A DNA stretch of 64,000 nt from Cunninghamia lanceolata (GCA_027924645.1 BSBN01000254.1:13710501-13774500), one strand, 5' to 3'; shown: positions 34,042 to 45,963, counted from the stretch's first letter. A program made the numbers and translations. The notes: generated by a model from the letters alone, not told the origin.

Positions 34042-34219
34042 ATCTAATCCACTTTGTTTGTGAGTTTTTGGCTTTGAAAGTTTTGTTGCAGGATACAGGT
34101 GTTTCCAAGCACATTTGAGCATCACCTTCCACAAACGGCATCCTACGCACAAACAGAGCTCACCGTTGAGTCCAGAAGGCCTCGGAGGTAAGAAATCACC
34201 TGTAACTTCTCCAATTTTG

Positions 34220-35220
34220 TTACTTAAAATTCTTTGAATTTTTTTTTACTTTTCAAAATATTTTTTTGCAAAAAACTCAAAAAAAAAAAGCAAAACAAAC
34301 ATTGGGGTCTTTTTTGTTTTTAACATTCAAAATTAAAAAATAAAAAATAAAAAATAAAAAAAAAAACAACACAACTTTCTTTACAAGCTTTTTGTGTTAA
34401 AAAAATTAAATAAACCAAAAAACAAAAAAAAAATAAAAAAACATTATCAAACAACTTTTAAAAAAACAAAAAAAACAAAAACTAACAAACCCTCCCCATG
34501 ACCCCCTCCCATCCCGCTACCCCCACTTACCCCCCAAACCACCCCCTCCCAACCCGCTGCCCATCCCCCGACCCCCCAACAAACCCCAACCCCCGTCCCC
34601 TATGCCATCCTCCCCAGCGCCCTTCGCCCCCAGCTCCCAGCTTCCCCTGCGACCCCCCGTCCCTACCTCCCGCCCCACCCCCCGTGGCCACCTCCCTGCA
34701 TATCCCCACCCCCTGCGCTAACACTCTCGCAGCCCCGCTCCCCGATACCCCCGATCCTTCCCACCCTTGCCTGCGCTCCTCCCCCCCTCCCCTTTGGCCG
34801 CCTTCCTTCCTAGCGGCCAGGTCCACCACCGCCGCACCACTCCCGCTGCCTGTCGCCTCTGCCACTGCTGCCGCCCGTCGCCTCTACTACTGCCGCCACC
34901 AAACTCTCCCGCCGCCCTCCCCGCCTTCCACCCTCCTGCGCCACCCCACTTCCCTTCCCAGCTCCCTCTCCACCGCCGTTCCCTACTCCTATCGCCCGCG
35001 CCACCCACCACTACTGCACCCTCTGTCGTTTCTCTGCCTGCCACCTCCATCGCGCCGCCGCCCAGCCACCACACCGCCCTTTCTCTGCCCCTGCTCCACC
35101 ACCACCTACACATACCCACTCAACAGCAACATACCAAAACAATAAAAAAAATTTAAAAATTAAAAATTAAAAATTACAAAACAATTAAAATAATAATAAT
35201 AATAATAATCATAATAAAAA
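34220..35220 (+). repeat. A-rich / C-rich / A-rich low-complexity leader
   Basis: 34220-34490 is dominated by A-runs, 34491-35135 is extremely C-rich with very little G on the plus strand, and 35136-35220 is A-rich again. The C-rich part is open for 215 codons on the plus strand (34498-35145), giving a Pro/Ser/Ala/Thr polymer. This is what low-complexity C-rich DNA yields in any frame, so coding is unproven. It lies between the PBS and the long frame, where a Gag start would be expected. Confidence 0.7.
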
Positions 35221-36537
35221 AAGGCATTTTTTTTTTCTTTTTTGATGGCCACTTAGCAAAATAGGCTGATTTTTTCAAATTTTCACAACTTTTGCATACG
35301 GTGCCAAAAATTTGCAAATTTGGACTTTCTGGAAAGCTGACGAGATGAACTTCGCCGTTGTAAAGACAATTTTAGTTGATGGTATATTTTTCCAACTTTT
35401 TTTCGCAGTCAAAGTCAAACCTACGTGCAACCTTCAAACGCACATAACTAGAGCAAATTTGATCATTTTTTAGTGAAATGTTTTTTCAACGTGTATGGAA
35501 TTTCGTCTAGAATCTAATTATACACTTTATTCTCCTGTATCACTTCATCCTTCACCAAATTTTATCAGATTATCAATTTTTGCATAACGATCATCTTGGC
35601 TAGTCTATGTGCTTCGTTTTCGATTCTGTGACTTGCAAGTGATCATTTGGGGCTGGAACAATATTAGGATCAACAAATACAACAATTTAGATAGTGAAAA
35701 CAATCTCGGTGTGCTCATTCTAATATTTCATCTTCAATCTTGTTTTCATCACACACTTCGATTTGGGCTCATAAAACGAACATTGATTGATCACACATCA
35801 TTGAACTTGAGCTTAAAATAAACCTGTGTCTTCCATTCACATCTTGATTTGGGATTTAAAAAGAACCAGTGTTTGAAGTGCCTTCCTCACATTTCAATTT
35901 CTAAGGGATAATTTACAACTGCAAGTGTGAATCAAGAGTGCGTGTGTATACTCTCTCCTTGCACCGCAAGGTGACCTTGGAGACCAAAAACACCTCACTT
36001 GATTTGCTTTTGTTTACCCTTTTCTAGGAGGCCTGCTAGGGGATTTCATCACCCCTAGGGACGACCTCATCCGAGGCTGAATTGAAATACACCCTCATTG
36101 AAATTGAAATCTTATCACTCTTGGCTAAGCCCCAAAGAACTTTCTACCTTTGGGAAGTGAAGGTAAAGGGTGGGTTACCCTCTTCTCTCAGCTATGTGAT
36201 AGGATTTCACTTTCAATCCCTAGTCAACCTCATGTAAACATTGCCCAAACCTCATTGGCCATACCCTACATCAAACTAGACATTAGGGCATGTTGATGTG
36301 TCTTCCACATGTGCTTGTTTACTAATCAGCATATTCTTCAAATTCAACAATTCAAAATTACTTATTGTGTCTTGTGTGAGTGACTCATGCTTGTACATGT
36401 GTGATCATTGAACATTGCCAAACCAATCAAAAACTAGAATTGACACACTTGTCTTGACTTGTGACACATCTGCACTCTATTACAACACATTTACTGCTGC
36501 ACATTCCACATTAGTAAGCTTTTCCAATCTTGTGTCC
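35221..36537 (+). other. Untranslated leader of the Tat-like element
   Basis: No supported gene. The 70-codon ORF at 35609-35821 and others have no recognisable motif. This stretch connects the low-complexity block to the first ATG of the long frame at 36538. Confidence 0.5.
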
Positions 36538-39009
36538 ATGGCAAACCACCTAGAATATATTGATCAAGAAATCCAATATCTGGAATTGCAAATAAACTTA
36601 GATCCCTCACCCCAAGACTGTATAGCAATTTGTCAACATATCCAAGTCTTAAAACAAGAATTGACAATCTTGCAAGCTACACATGCCAGCACTAGCTATG
36701 CCTCGCCCCAAACTCCTATGTCTTTTTCCCATACTCATGACAAGGCAACCGCCACCTCAAGAGGGAAATTGTATACCACTTTGGCTCCTAGTCCTCCTTC
36801 GCTATCTTCTAAGACACACATCTCAAAGCATATCGGTTCTACACCAACACCGCCATCAAGTTCCTCAAACTTTAAATGGCACACCAAAAAAGAATCAGAT
36901 GAGTGGTCAAAATTTTTTTTTCCAGATTTATACAACGCAAGAAAAGCTAGGGAGAAAGCAAAATCCATTCATCCCTTACCTCATTCATCTACCCATACAC
37001 CTGCAACAGATGTGATCCAAGGACTACTAGTAGAAAGTCAACCATGTCCCCAAAGTCTGGTCCCTAACCTTACAAAAGATTCTTCCAATACCATGTCAAA
37101 TCCTACAACCCCTTCATGTCATCCACAACCCCTTGAGCTTCTCAAAGAGCCTTCTACCATGCATCAGAGTCTAGGTCCGTCACACCCTCATGTTGTTGAC
37201 CAAGAGCCTATCCAAGAGCCTTCCACTTCCATTCAAGCAACCGAAGAGGTATGTCAAAGGTTTAATCCTAAGCATGTGGAAACATTAAGCCCTAGTCTAA
37301 ACCAAGATCAAAACATTCCCATCCAACCCCTGTATAACCTTTATCTCTTCAATGATCCTAAACCTATACATGAGCAAGAGATCCAATTTCCCACTAGGCA
37401 TAACCTATATCTTTTCCATGATCAAGATACTACCATTGATGAAGAAGCTATCCATGAGCAACTTGATCCTATACAGGAGCAAGACCATATACATAAACTA
37501 TATCTCTCCTATGATCAAGATATTATCACTAATGCAGAATCTATACAAGAGAACATTAATCCCATCTTGCTAAATCCTATCTATGATCAAGATCCCATCT
37601 ATGATGATGCGCCTATCTACGATCAAGAAGACCATGATGATCCTCTTAGCCCACTCTATGTGTTCCATGGTCCTGAGCCTATCACCCCATCTAGGCCTAC
37701 CCAAAATCCAACAACTTCCACTTCCCTTGATGAGACACTTGCCTCCCAAGCAAGCATAGAAGATCAAACCAGTAATACTCCTTCACCATCCATTATTGAC
37801 CAAGCTCCAAATCCTCCACCATATATCCTTGGTCTTACTACCTTCATGTGTGAATGTTCTCTCTTAGAACACCAACCACCCTTATCTGCTATCTCACCTT
37901 CTCCATCCAATTAGAAACTTGTGTCTAGTGTTCCACCTACACATAATCCTGTTGTCCACCATATACTCCAGAATATGAACTATCAAGGTAAAGGCTTAGG
38001 CCTTCATGATCAAGGTATTTTGGAGCCCATCCATATCAATGTCCCTGCACCTTCATACAGCCTTGGATACATACCCCAAGGTGAGAAAACTCAAGATGTT
38101 GGTACTTCCTCCACTCCTCCTAAGTCTACCACTTTCCATCGCAAACCCTATCATATCCCCAAAACATATGTCGCCATTCCACCTCCATCATCCTACAATT
38201 GTCAAAAGCATGTGACCATACACCCTCCACCATCCAATCTACCTCCGCTACTTCCAACTCCTAATATCCCACCTCCCTTATCATACACATCCCAAAAGCA
38301 TGTGACCCTACACCTTCCACCATCCAAACTACCTCTGCTACTTCCAACTGCTAACACCCCTCCATGCTTTTTACCACCACTTCTTCTAACACCTTATCCA
38401 TCCATCTATAAATCCTCTACATATCCCAATCATGGCTGACAAATGCACATATTGTCTCATCAAGGAGCTTTCACCAACCTCACTTCTACCATCCCACGGG
38501 GATTCATTGAAAAATATGTGGATGCCTCTACCTATAAAGCAAAAAATCCTAAGAGTCCTCATGACCTAGGACATAAAAGCCAAGAATCAAAGCATTATCC
38601 ATATCAAAAGCTGCATACACCCATACACCCTAATGCCAAACTGAAATAGGTGTGGATCCCCAAGCAACAAATGATTACTCCAAAAGCTGCACAAAAGCTA
38701 CATACACCCAAACCCATACCTTCATAGGTACTATCTAAAAACAAAATGGTTTGGGTACCCAAGCAAAAAGTCCTAAAGTTACATCAGGCATCCACCTCTC
38801 AAGAATTCCAACCATCTACTTTCTCCCATTCCATCCAAGAGTCTCAAATTCTTCCATCTCACATGGCAAACAAAAATCAAGACAATACTCAGCCTATGTG
38901 GAACCCTACATACCTACATCATTCATCCATGAGCAAAAGTCTCCATTGCTTCCTACACTACTTTCCCATCACCAGCTTCAATGTTTACCATATTATGTGC
39001 AACCGTTAG
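36538..39009 (+). pseudogene. Long Gag-like frame with G-patch-like motif
   Basis: One continuous frame of about 820 codons broken by stops at 37912-37914, 38437-38439, 38647-38649 and around 38726. Start chosen at ATG 36538 (MANHLEYIDQEIQYLELQI), a coiled-coil-like opening. Then Pro/Ser/Thr-rich sequence, a WHTKKESDEWSKFFFPDLYN patch, three degenerate repeats of a YNLYLFxDx...HEQ unit (about 37330-37545), acidic IYDQDPIYDDAPIYDQ, and after the first stop a G-patch-like motif (about 37960-38080: NMNYQGKGLGLHDQGILEPI then SLGY). Two MVWVPKQ/VWIPKQ repeats follow (38650-38780). G-patch motifs do occur in plant Gypsy polyproteins near protease. No capsid, zinc knuckle or protease active site could be identified. 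Confidence 0.65.
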
Positions 39010-40390
39010 TCATGATTCCCTTCCATTCCACAACATTTTCATATCCCTCCATCTCCCCTTCCTTCCACTATTATCCTACATATCTTCCTCATCCTATGGT
39101 CCATGCTTTTGCATAAGACTTCCCTCCATATTTTGCATCATAATCCACTATCTACCTACGCCATATCACTTTCATATGATCCCCTACCAACATCTGTGAG
39201 CACACTTGACATGGTCCATGCGACAGTATCTATCTAGCAAGACTATCACCTTTCAAGGAACTATATACTTGAGTCTATCCATATCCACCTTCTCCTATCT
39301 AAATATTCAAAAAAAAATGCAAAAGAAAAAGGTAAAGAAAAACCCCTTCGTCCAATGGTGAAAACTAGGCAAACAGGCGCCTTGGATAAGTACCATGATG
39401 AAAACCTAGCAAACAGGCATCATGTGTAAGTTGATCTTCTATGTCACTCACACTTGGGGGTAACTTGTCTCATCAGCATATCACTCTTTCATACCATTTC
39501 CTATCCTATCCTCTATCCATTACATACCTATCATGTCCCGTCCATCCATCCAAACTTCCTTTCCTCTATTCTTTGGTCTTGATAAAGATTGGGGGCACAC
39601 TGTTGACAAATATTTCGAGTGGCCCTTGACATACCTTATCCCTCCAATCCATGCAAATCCTTCGTAATCCTCCTATCCTCCTATTGTCGTAAACATTGCC
39701 ATGAAAAATCCTTAGTATTCTACCTACAATGGGGCATGTTACACTTATGCGACATAGTCCTTGGAGATCACATCCTTGGTTCGTTCTACCTCTGTATCTA
39801 CTATCACCCATACAACTACATATCCGTGGTGTTTCCTTGTCATCAGTATTGTTTGTTCCATAGCTGATCCATATCAGTTCCATATTGTGTCTTATCTGAT
39901 CCATATCAGTTCCATATCACGTCTCATCCAATCCATATCTTAGGTCCATTAGGGTTCTCCCTGAACTACGTTGTCTCTGCATTGTCACGTAGGCAAGGCC
40001 ATTATCAATGCACCCTTGAGGCTCCACTTTCCCTATTCATCCCATGTCTAGTCCTTCTATCTATCCAAGTCCACTCCACTTTCCCATCCATCCCATGTCT
40101 TGTCATATGTCCCTCTAGCTGTCTGTGTCTGCACCTTTCTCTAGACAAGAGCACGCAGCAAAGCAAGCTACCAAAAAAAAAAAATCTTGACGCAAAAACA
40201 TCAACCTATCCAAGGCAAAACAAAGCACCATACCGAAACACTCAAGCTAAATCTCATATCCATTATGGAAAAAAGACACATCTACATGCAAGAATGTTTT
40301 GTGTTGGTTAGATTAAGAGTCTTGATTTATACTATCATGCCTTTCTATGCTACTCGAGGATGCCAAAAGCTAGAGATGCTATGATGGGGG
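39010..40390 (+). other. 3' internal region of the Tat-like element, non-coding
   Basis: Pyrimidine-rich and without a supported frame. Contains a repeated phrase (AAAACTAGGCAAACAGGCGC / AAAACCTAGCAAACAGGCAT at about 39360-39420) and a GATTGGGGGCACA purine run near 39588. RT and integrase are absent, not just broken. Confidence 0.55.
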
Positions 40391-41671
40391 TGTTGCAAGT
40401 ATGAGGTTAACCAGTGTTCTCATTGATGTCAACATACTCATATTGCATTGATAAGAAGGATTGGATGAGCTATGTGCTGAGGTTATTGAGGAAATCAGTC
40501 TCAATCAGGAACAGTGAAGAACAGTGATGAGAAGAAGGCAAAAGTACTCAATAGGTTGAGGATCAGAGGATACGGATTAAAGGGTTTGTAGATATGAGTC
40601 TTTAGATGATCCAGTTATGATTTCAGAGGTCCGCATGAAGATATGAAGAAGTTGTGATCAATCAAGTAGAATCAGTTCTGGGAGATGCTCTGGAGTGACA
40701 GAGTGTTACAAAAAGGTCCGGTGAGATCCAGAAGTGTATTATCCTATTCTCAGATTGGAAGGAGTGTTTGGGATGTCCTTGTGATGTATCATCTCAATTT
40801 GTTAATGGTTAGGAGGTTTGGAAGTACCTTGTTCAGTATGACAGTGGCGGTAGACTATGTTCTTGAAGTTCCGGATGAAGAAGAGAAGAGATTCTAGTAA
40901 GTAGAGGAAGTGCGGATGTACCTGGTCATTCAGACAAGCTTGTGAAGGTTCTTGGATCATGTTGAGGTTGTGTTGTCAGTTCGCATTAGTGTTAGAGCTT
41001 GGAATTGGAGATATACTTTCGGATGAAGATGTTCTTGTTCAGGTTGGCCAACTGGATGGGTTATTCATCTTGCGAATGTTCTTGTGGATTATTGCCAACT
41101 TGCGGATGTTCTTATGGTTGATTGCCAACTTAGATGATTGTTCCTAAGTCGATGCCTTGTATAAATAAAGGATTGTGAATTCATTTCAAAGTGTGTCATG
41201 GAGCAGATGAGTGTGGTATAGTGGAAGAGCAAAAGGCAGAGCAGGTGTGACTCAAGCTTAAATGGAACTGATCTAGACATGGTGAAGATGTCATTCTCCA
41301 GTTCAAGTTGGTGATACTTATGATCTTGTAGACAGTGTGTTTCTTGTAGGTAGTGTACCTCCTTGTGAGCAGTGTGCTCAGGCAGTGAGCCCTAATTGGC
41401 ATGTACCATTCATTTTTCTTATTCTTCTAACAGAGAATAATCCTTGGGTTAATCACCTCGTGGTTTTTCCCTTAACCAGGTTTTCCATGTCAAAAATCTT
41501 GGTGTCTAATGTGTTGATGTTTATCTGCTCCGGTGTTTATGCTTTATGCTTTCATGAATGGTTAATTGATATGCTGTTAACTAACAAAGAAGAATCAAGT
41601 GTTTGAAGTAGAAGAAAGTTTTTGTACAACTGATTCACCCCCCCTCTCAATTGTGTGCCCTAGATCTAACA
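40391..41671 (+). mobile_element. Solo LTR, Copia type (1281 bp)
   Basis: Begins TGTTGCAAGTATGAGG and ends AGATCTAACA. Flanks GGGGG (40386-40390) and GGGGT (41672-41676) differ at one base. TATA box at 41159-41167; conserved GTGGTTTTTCCC / GGTTTTCCATG block at 41460-41490. Same family as the solo LTR at 17505-18717. It is the innermost element of a four-deep nest. Confidence 0.85.
41159..41167 (+). promoter_or_regulatory. TATA box of the solo LTR at 40391
   Basis: GTATAAATA, in the same position as in the two related LTRs. Confidence 0.55.
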
Positions 41672-42727
41672 GGGGTCATGATTATTTTCTTTGTCTGCTG
41701 CTTGTGGATTAAACTTTAGTAATGTGATGACTTCTGTCTAATGACATGATCGGCAAAAGATCATCGAGGACTCTGAGGTCTAAACATGAAAAGGGGCAAT
41801 CCTTGTCTATTGAAATGCAAGAAGTACCTAGGTCATCTAGATTCAATTTTGGCTAGATGCTTATATTAACTTGCTAAATCAAAATCCATGTAAGTAATAC
41901 TCAGGTCATCTCAGTTTAATTATACCTAGATGCTTGTATTTTCTTACAACATAATAAAGCCCAATGATGCAAGCGCTTCAAAATACTTGCTATATCAAGG
42001 TGACAAATATTCATATCCATCTCCATATCTATACCATATCCAATTGTGTCTCATATCCGTATCCATATCTATATCCGGTTGTAAACCAACTCAATCAATC
42101 AATCAATCAATTGTCTTATATAGGATGTTGCATTGTTGAAACCAGACCAACACACGCATCTTACATGACATGCTTCATTTCCTGAAACTAGAGACTATCC
42201 TTCATGTTGCTCTAGGGATCCATCATTCCCTGCCATGACAACACACCTGCCGTGTTGGTCTAGGGATATATTGTTCCCCGCCATGACAACACTATTGTAT
42301 TAAATGTCTTAGACAGGATGTTATATTGTTGAAACCAGACTTGGAGTCTTATACGACATATTTCATTCCTGAAACTAGACATCATCAATCCATTTCATTG
42401 GTTTACCACTCGACAGGGGCAATACCTTGGTTGTTCCTATATCATTTGTGCATACTTGCTCACTTGCTTGTGTGTGTCATCTTTTTATCTTGCATTCCAT
42501 ATCATTCATCCAGTTCTTCTGCATCTAACCATTTCGTCTCCTGTCAACATATCTTATCGTGAGGTTGTCTGTCTCATGCCTTCTGCCTTCTCCCCATCCA
42601 ATCTCCTAAGGGGGCATCCTATCATCATAACTTGTACTAGGGGCAAATTGGGGCATGTATCATTATCAGACTATTCTTATTCTTTGAAACAACATGATAA
42701 AACACATTGCTTCAAAGAGGGGCAAAA
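41672..42727 (+). other. 3' end of the Tat-like interior with polypurine tract
   Basis: No coding sequence seen. Contains two similar copies of a phrase on CATGACAACAC / GTCTAGGGAT (about 42210-42290) and a repeated GTTGAAACCAGAC...GAAACTAGA phrase (42130-42190, 42330-42380). The polypurine tract AAAGAGGGGCAAAA at 42714-42727 abuts the 3' LTR. Confidence 0.6.
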
Positions 42728-43760
42728 TGTATACACCAAAAATGTATTAGGTCAAATTAAGTAAATATTTTGATATTTATCTTAATTCTTATTTTCTTCT
42801 GTCAATTATATAAATATTCAAAATTTATTTGATTGGTTCATTATCCTACAATTAAATAAAATCATTTTATTTAATTAAAATCCCTAAATTCTTCTAATGT
42901 CTCAAATCCTAAATCCACCTCACAAAATCCACCTCATCTCTTCCACCTCACCATGTTGCACATATAATTAAATATTCTTAATATTTAATTAGCTAATATC
43001 CTCTATTATCCAAAATTGAATTCTTAATTCAATTGTTTCCCACTATTCTCCACTCATTGAATTCTTAATTCAATTGTTTCCCACTATTCTCCACTCATTG
43101 AATTCTTAATTCAATTGTTCCACTATCCTCCACTAATTGAATTCTTAATTCAATTATCCCCCACTATCCTCCACTAATTGAATTCTTAATTCAATTGTCA
43201 TAAATCACTATCCTCCACCATTTATTCTTAATTCAATTGTCATAACTCACTATCCTCCACTTTGAATTTTTAATTCATCCATTATGAATTAAAGATTCAC
43301 AAAAAATGAGAGCCATTGATCTCATCTTTTGATCCTCACCCTCCATTCTATTTTCAGAAAATCTATAAATAGAACCCTTCTCTAAGCAATTGGAGGGACT
43401 TCTTCTGGCATCCTTACTATGCCCAAATTCCTCTAGGGAATCATTTTTCTTCTCAAATCTCCTCATTCTAGCCATTCTCATATCATCCTCCATCATTAGT
43501 GTGTTGAAGCTCATCTTCAATCACACAAAGTATCATAGCCATTTCTACTTGTCATCTTGAGGAATCGAAGCAAGGAAGCAAGCTCCCTGAGGGCCCATCT
43601 TCATCATTCAAGATCAAGAAAGAATAGGCGAGCAATGGAAGCCACAGGGTAATAGGTTTTGTAAGTTTATACTTCACTTGTTTATTCTTGTTATTTGCTT
43701 ATTTCATTGATGTTTGGGTTTTATTTATCTTAATTGATCAATCTCATTTTCCCATTCACA
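42728..43760 (+). mobile_element. 3' LTR of the Tat-like element
   Basis: TGTATACACC ... CATTCACA; one repeat unit shorter than the 5' LTR; TATA box at 43363-43372. A small antisense ORF (43520-43275) is present in both LTRs and is not a gene. Confidence 0.9.
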
Positions 43761-44477
43761 ATTGCAGTTGAAACAATTTCCATTAAAGTATGGATATCTT
43801 TGAGCATTTGGTTGTCTTACCAGAGGTCTTCTAGGTCTGTTTCTCCCATTCCCTGGTTGAAAATCTCTTTGTCCAGATCTGGAACTTTCACTTTTTCCAT
43901 ATCCAAGACCATGCTTGTCATCAGCCTTTTTATATCCTTCAAGCAGTGCTTCAAGTTTAGCTGAGCTTATCTAGAAATTCCCTTTGTATTCATTTGTAAC
44001 TTCCAGGTCATGTCTGAGAATGATAATTTGCTTCTCAAGTTCCTCCTCATTGTAGTTGCATTCTTGTAAATTAGATTTGAGATGACTAATTGTTCTATCC
44101 ATTTTGCAGCATTCTTTAGTTCTTTCTTTCAGAGTTTGACTCAATTCTTCTTTAGTCTTCTTCCTTTGCTCAATTTCTTTGGTTAGCCTCATTAATCCAT
44201 ATTCCATTTCAAGTTTTTGAAGAGAGAGATCTTTTGATAACTTCTCACACTCCTTTATCTTTTCTTCCAAAGCTTCATTCATGCCATTTTCTTCAGTTAA
44301 ACTAGATAACTACAGAAGTAGCTCCTTTTTCCTTCCCACAGACTTCTTTAATTTATCTTTTAACATTTGAATGGTATCATCAGTATCCTTGAGTTCATAT
44401 TTCAGATTAGATATTTCTTCTTTGGACTGATCAAGATCTTTAAGAGCCAACTGAAGTTGATCTTTGAGTGAACCCAT
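43761..44477 (-). pseudogene. Coiled-coil Gag part of the Sirevirus-like element
   Basis: ATG at 44477 gives MGSLKDQLQLALKDLDQS, then an almost continuous heptad-rich coiled coil (open piece 44282-43971, KIKECEKLSKDLSLQKLEME and so on), then a basic region (FQPGNGRNRPRRPLV) and YFNGNCFNCN, the first half of zinc knuckle one, at 43761. The frame continues at 32937 after the inserted element. The usual Copia capsid domain (UBN2-like) is missing: the coiled coil begins only about 60 bp from the PBS. Confidence 0.7.
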
Positions 44478-44534
44478 TGAAAAACTCCTTCCAAGATCTT
44501 TCCTTAAGCTATTAGGCTTCTTTTAAGGAACCTT

Positions 44535-44546
44535 GCTCTAATACCA
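44535..44546 (-). other. Primer-binding site of the Sirevirus-like element
   Basis: GCTCTAATACCA on the plus strand, complement of TGGTATTAGAGC; a 2-nt spacer (AT) precedes the LTR at 44549. Confidence 0.85.
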
Positions 44547-44548
44547 AT

Positions 44549-45661
44549 TGTTGGAATTGGTCCAGACAACTGAGAGGGGGGGCGAATTAGTTGTTACACA
44601 AATTAAACTTTTCTGCTTGTAATCTTCTTTTACAACTTCTAATCAAATTAATGATATGAATATTAAAGCATGAATCAATAACACGAGTAGAAACATAAGT
44701 AACACACTTGACACCAAGATTTTTGACATGGAAACCTGGTTAAGGGAAAAACCATGGTGAGGGTTAACCCACAAAGATTATACTCTGTTAAAGTATTACA
44801 AAGGAGAATGCACAAGCATTTGGGCTCACTGCCTAGAACTCACTACTCAAAGAAGGCTTACTGCCTACAGAAGGCTCACTACCTACAGGAAGAAAATTAC
44901 AATGAAATTGAACTGATAATTAGCATCTATCAATGCAAGGATTCAATTCTAGTTAAGCACAAAATACTTACTTGATACACTTCATCTTCACTCTGCCCTT
45001 TTTAATGTTCTACTAACATTTAAATCTTAGATCTCTACTCTTTTTGCACTTATTCCATAGTTGCATCACCACCACACCCAAATCATTCGAATCCATCGAC
45101 TATATATCCGCATCCAAATCTTCAACGACTTTTCAGTTGGCTTCAAGAACACTTAGAACTTCATTGAAAATTCTACTTTGTCTGTTAAATCCATGTAAAC
45201 TTGTAATGTGGACCAAAACTTGCACTCACAAATCATTAATCATGTTGGCTACTATCACTGATCATCACAACTTGTCCAACCAACAACTTCCATACATCTA
45301 GAACTAATATCAATTACAAGGTTGGCATGTTCTTCTGCTTGGTCTGTCAAACTGTTAACCTGATACTTAGATGCTAATAACTATTGAATCCTTCATCACC
45401 AGAGGCCAAAACTCTAGATTTAGATTATCCTAACAATGCTTATGACTCCCTCAGATTCCAACAAAACTCTGATCTACTTCTGGGGAGATCCAGACCAAGA
45501 TACCAGACCCTTTCACACACTCTGTTCTTAACTTCTTGGACTTAGACAAATCTTCAATCTAATTTCTAGTATGGGCCAATTATGCAATGCGGATGTGTAG
45601 TATAGACTTAGTTGCCATCAATGACAATAGTTATCATGCCTAGTAGTGTCTCTCACCAATA
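44549..45661 (-). mobile_element. 5' LTR of the minus-strand Sirevirus-like element
   Basis: TGTTGGAATTGG ... CTCACCAATA on the plus strand (terminal CA changed to TA). It matches 27296-28409 along its length; the conserved hairpin-like block is at 44726-44757. Confidence 0.9.
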
Positions 45662-45905
45662 GTTATTACTTTATATTGTGATCTAATCCTCACCATGGTT
45701 TTTCCCTTCTTGGGTTTTCCACGTAAATATAGTTTTTCCTTGTGTATGTTGATTTGGTTATGTTTATGTTATCTTCTTTCAAGATTAATCATTCTAACAG
45801 ATTAAGGGTTAATTGAATTAATGTGGATTTGAATTTTTGTGAGGGTTTTGAAGTTTTAAGACACAAATAATTTACCCCCCTCTTAGTTGTCTTGTGCATT
45901 CAACA
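45662..45905 (+). mobile_element. 5' LTR of the Copia element, second part
   Basis: Resumes the LTR interrupted at 27295, with the ATGGTTTTTCCC / GGGTTTTCCACGTAAA block at 45695-45729 and the terminus GTGCATTCAACA. The PBS follows after 2 nt. Confidence 0.85.
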
Positions 45906-45907
45906 AT

Positions 45908-45920
45908 TGGTATCAGAGCC
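45908..45920 (+). other. Primer-binding site of the Copia element
   Basis: TGGTATCAGAGCC, exact plant Met-tRNA PBS word, 2 nt after the LTR end. Confidence 0.92.
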
Positions 45921-45963
45921 AAGTTCCTTGGAAGAAATCTTAACCACATGAGGTAGATCTGGG

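Larger units (their letters stand above)
32938..43760 (+). mobile_element. Tat-like non-autonomous Gypsy-derived element
   Basis: LTRs 32938-34024 (1087 bp) and 42728-43760 (1033 bp), both starting TGTATACACC and ending CATTCACA. PBS TTTTGGCGCCCACCGTG begins at 34025 and polypurine tract AAAGAGGGGCAAAA abuts the right LTR. Target duplication ATTGT (32933-32937) / ATTGC (43761-43765), one transition apart. The 8.7-kb interior has no RT, RNase H or integrase in any frame; it holds a C-rich leader, one long reading frame with a G-patch-like motif, and a nested solo LTR. The TGGCGCCCACCG PBS is the type used by Tat-lineage elements. Confidence 0.88.
27296..45661 (-). mobile_element. Sirevirus-like element lacking pol, inserted in the Copia LTR
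   Basis: LTRs at 27296-28409 (3', 1114 bp) and 44549-45661 (5', 1113 bp), PBS at 44535-44546, polypurine tracts at 28411-28570. On the minus strand the internal order is coiled-coil Gag part, zinc knuckles, then directly the extra 3' ORF; no protease, integrase or RT remains. A Tat-like element (32938-43760) is inserted in the Gag zinc-knuckle region. Flanks GATGT (27291-27295) and GTTAT (45662-45666) are at best a decayed target duplication. Both halves of the split host LTR rejoin at this point. Confidence 0.88.

Noticed and set aside
34498..35145. 215-codon Pro-rich ORF and its antisense Gly/Arg-rich ORFs
   Set aside because: They arise from a low-complexity C-rich tract; more than one frame and both strands are open, so openness is not evidence of a gene.
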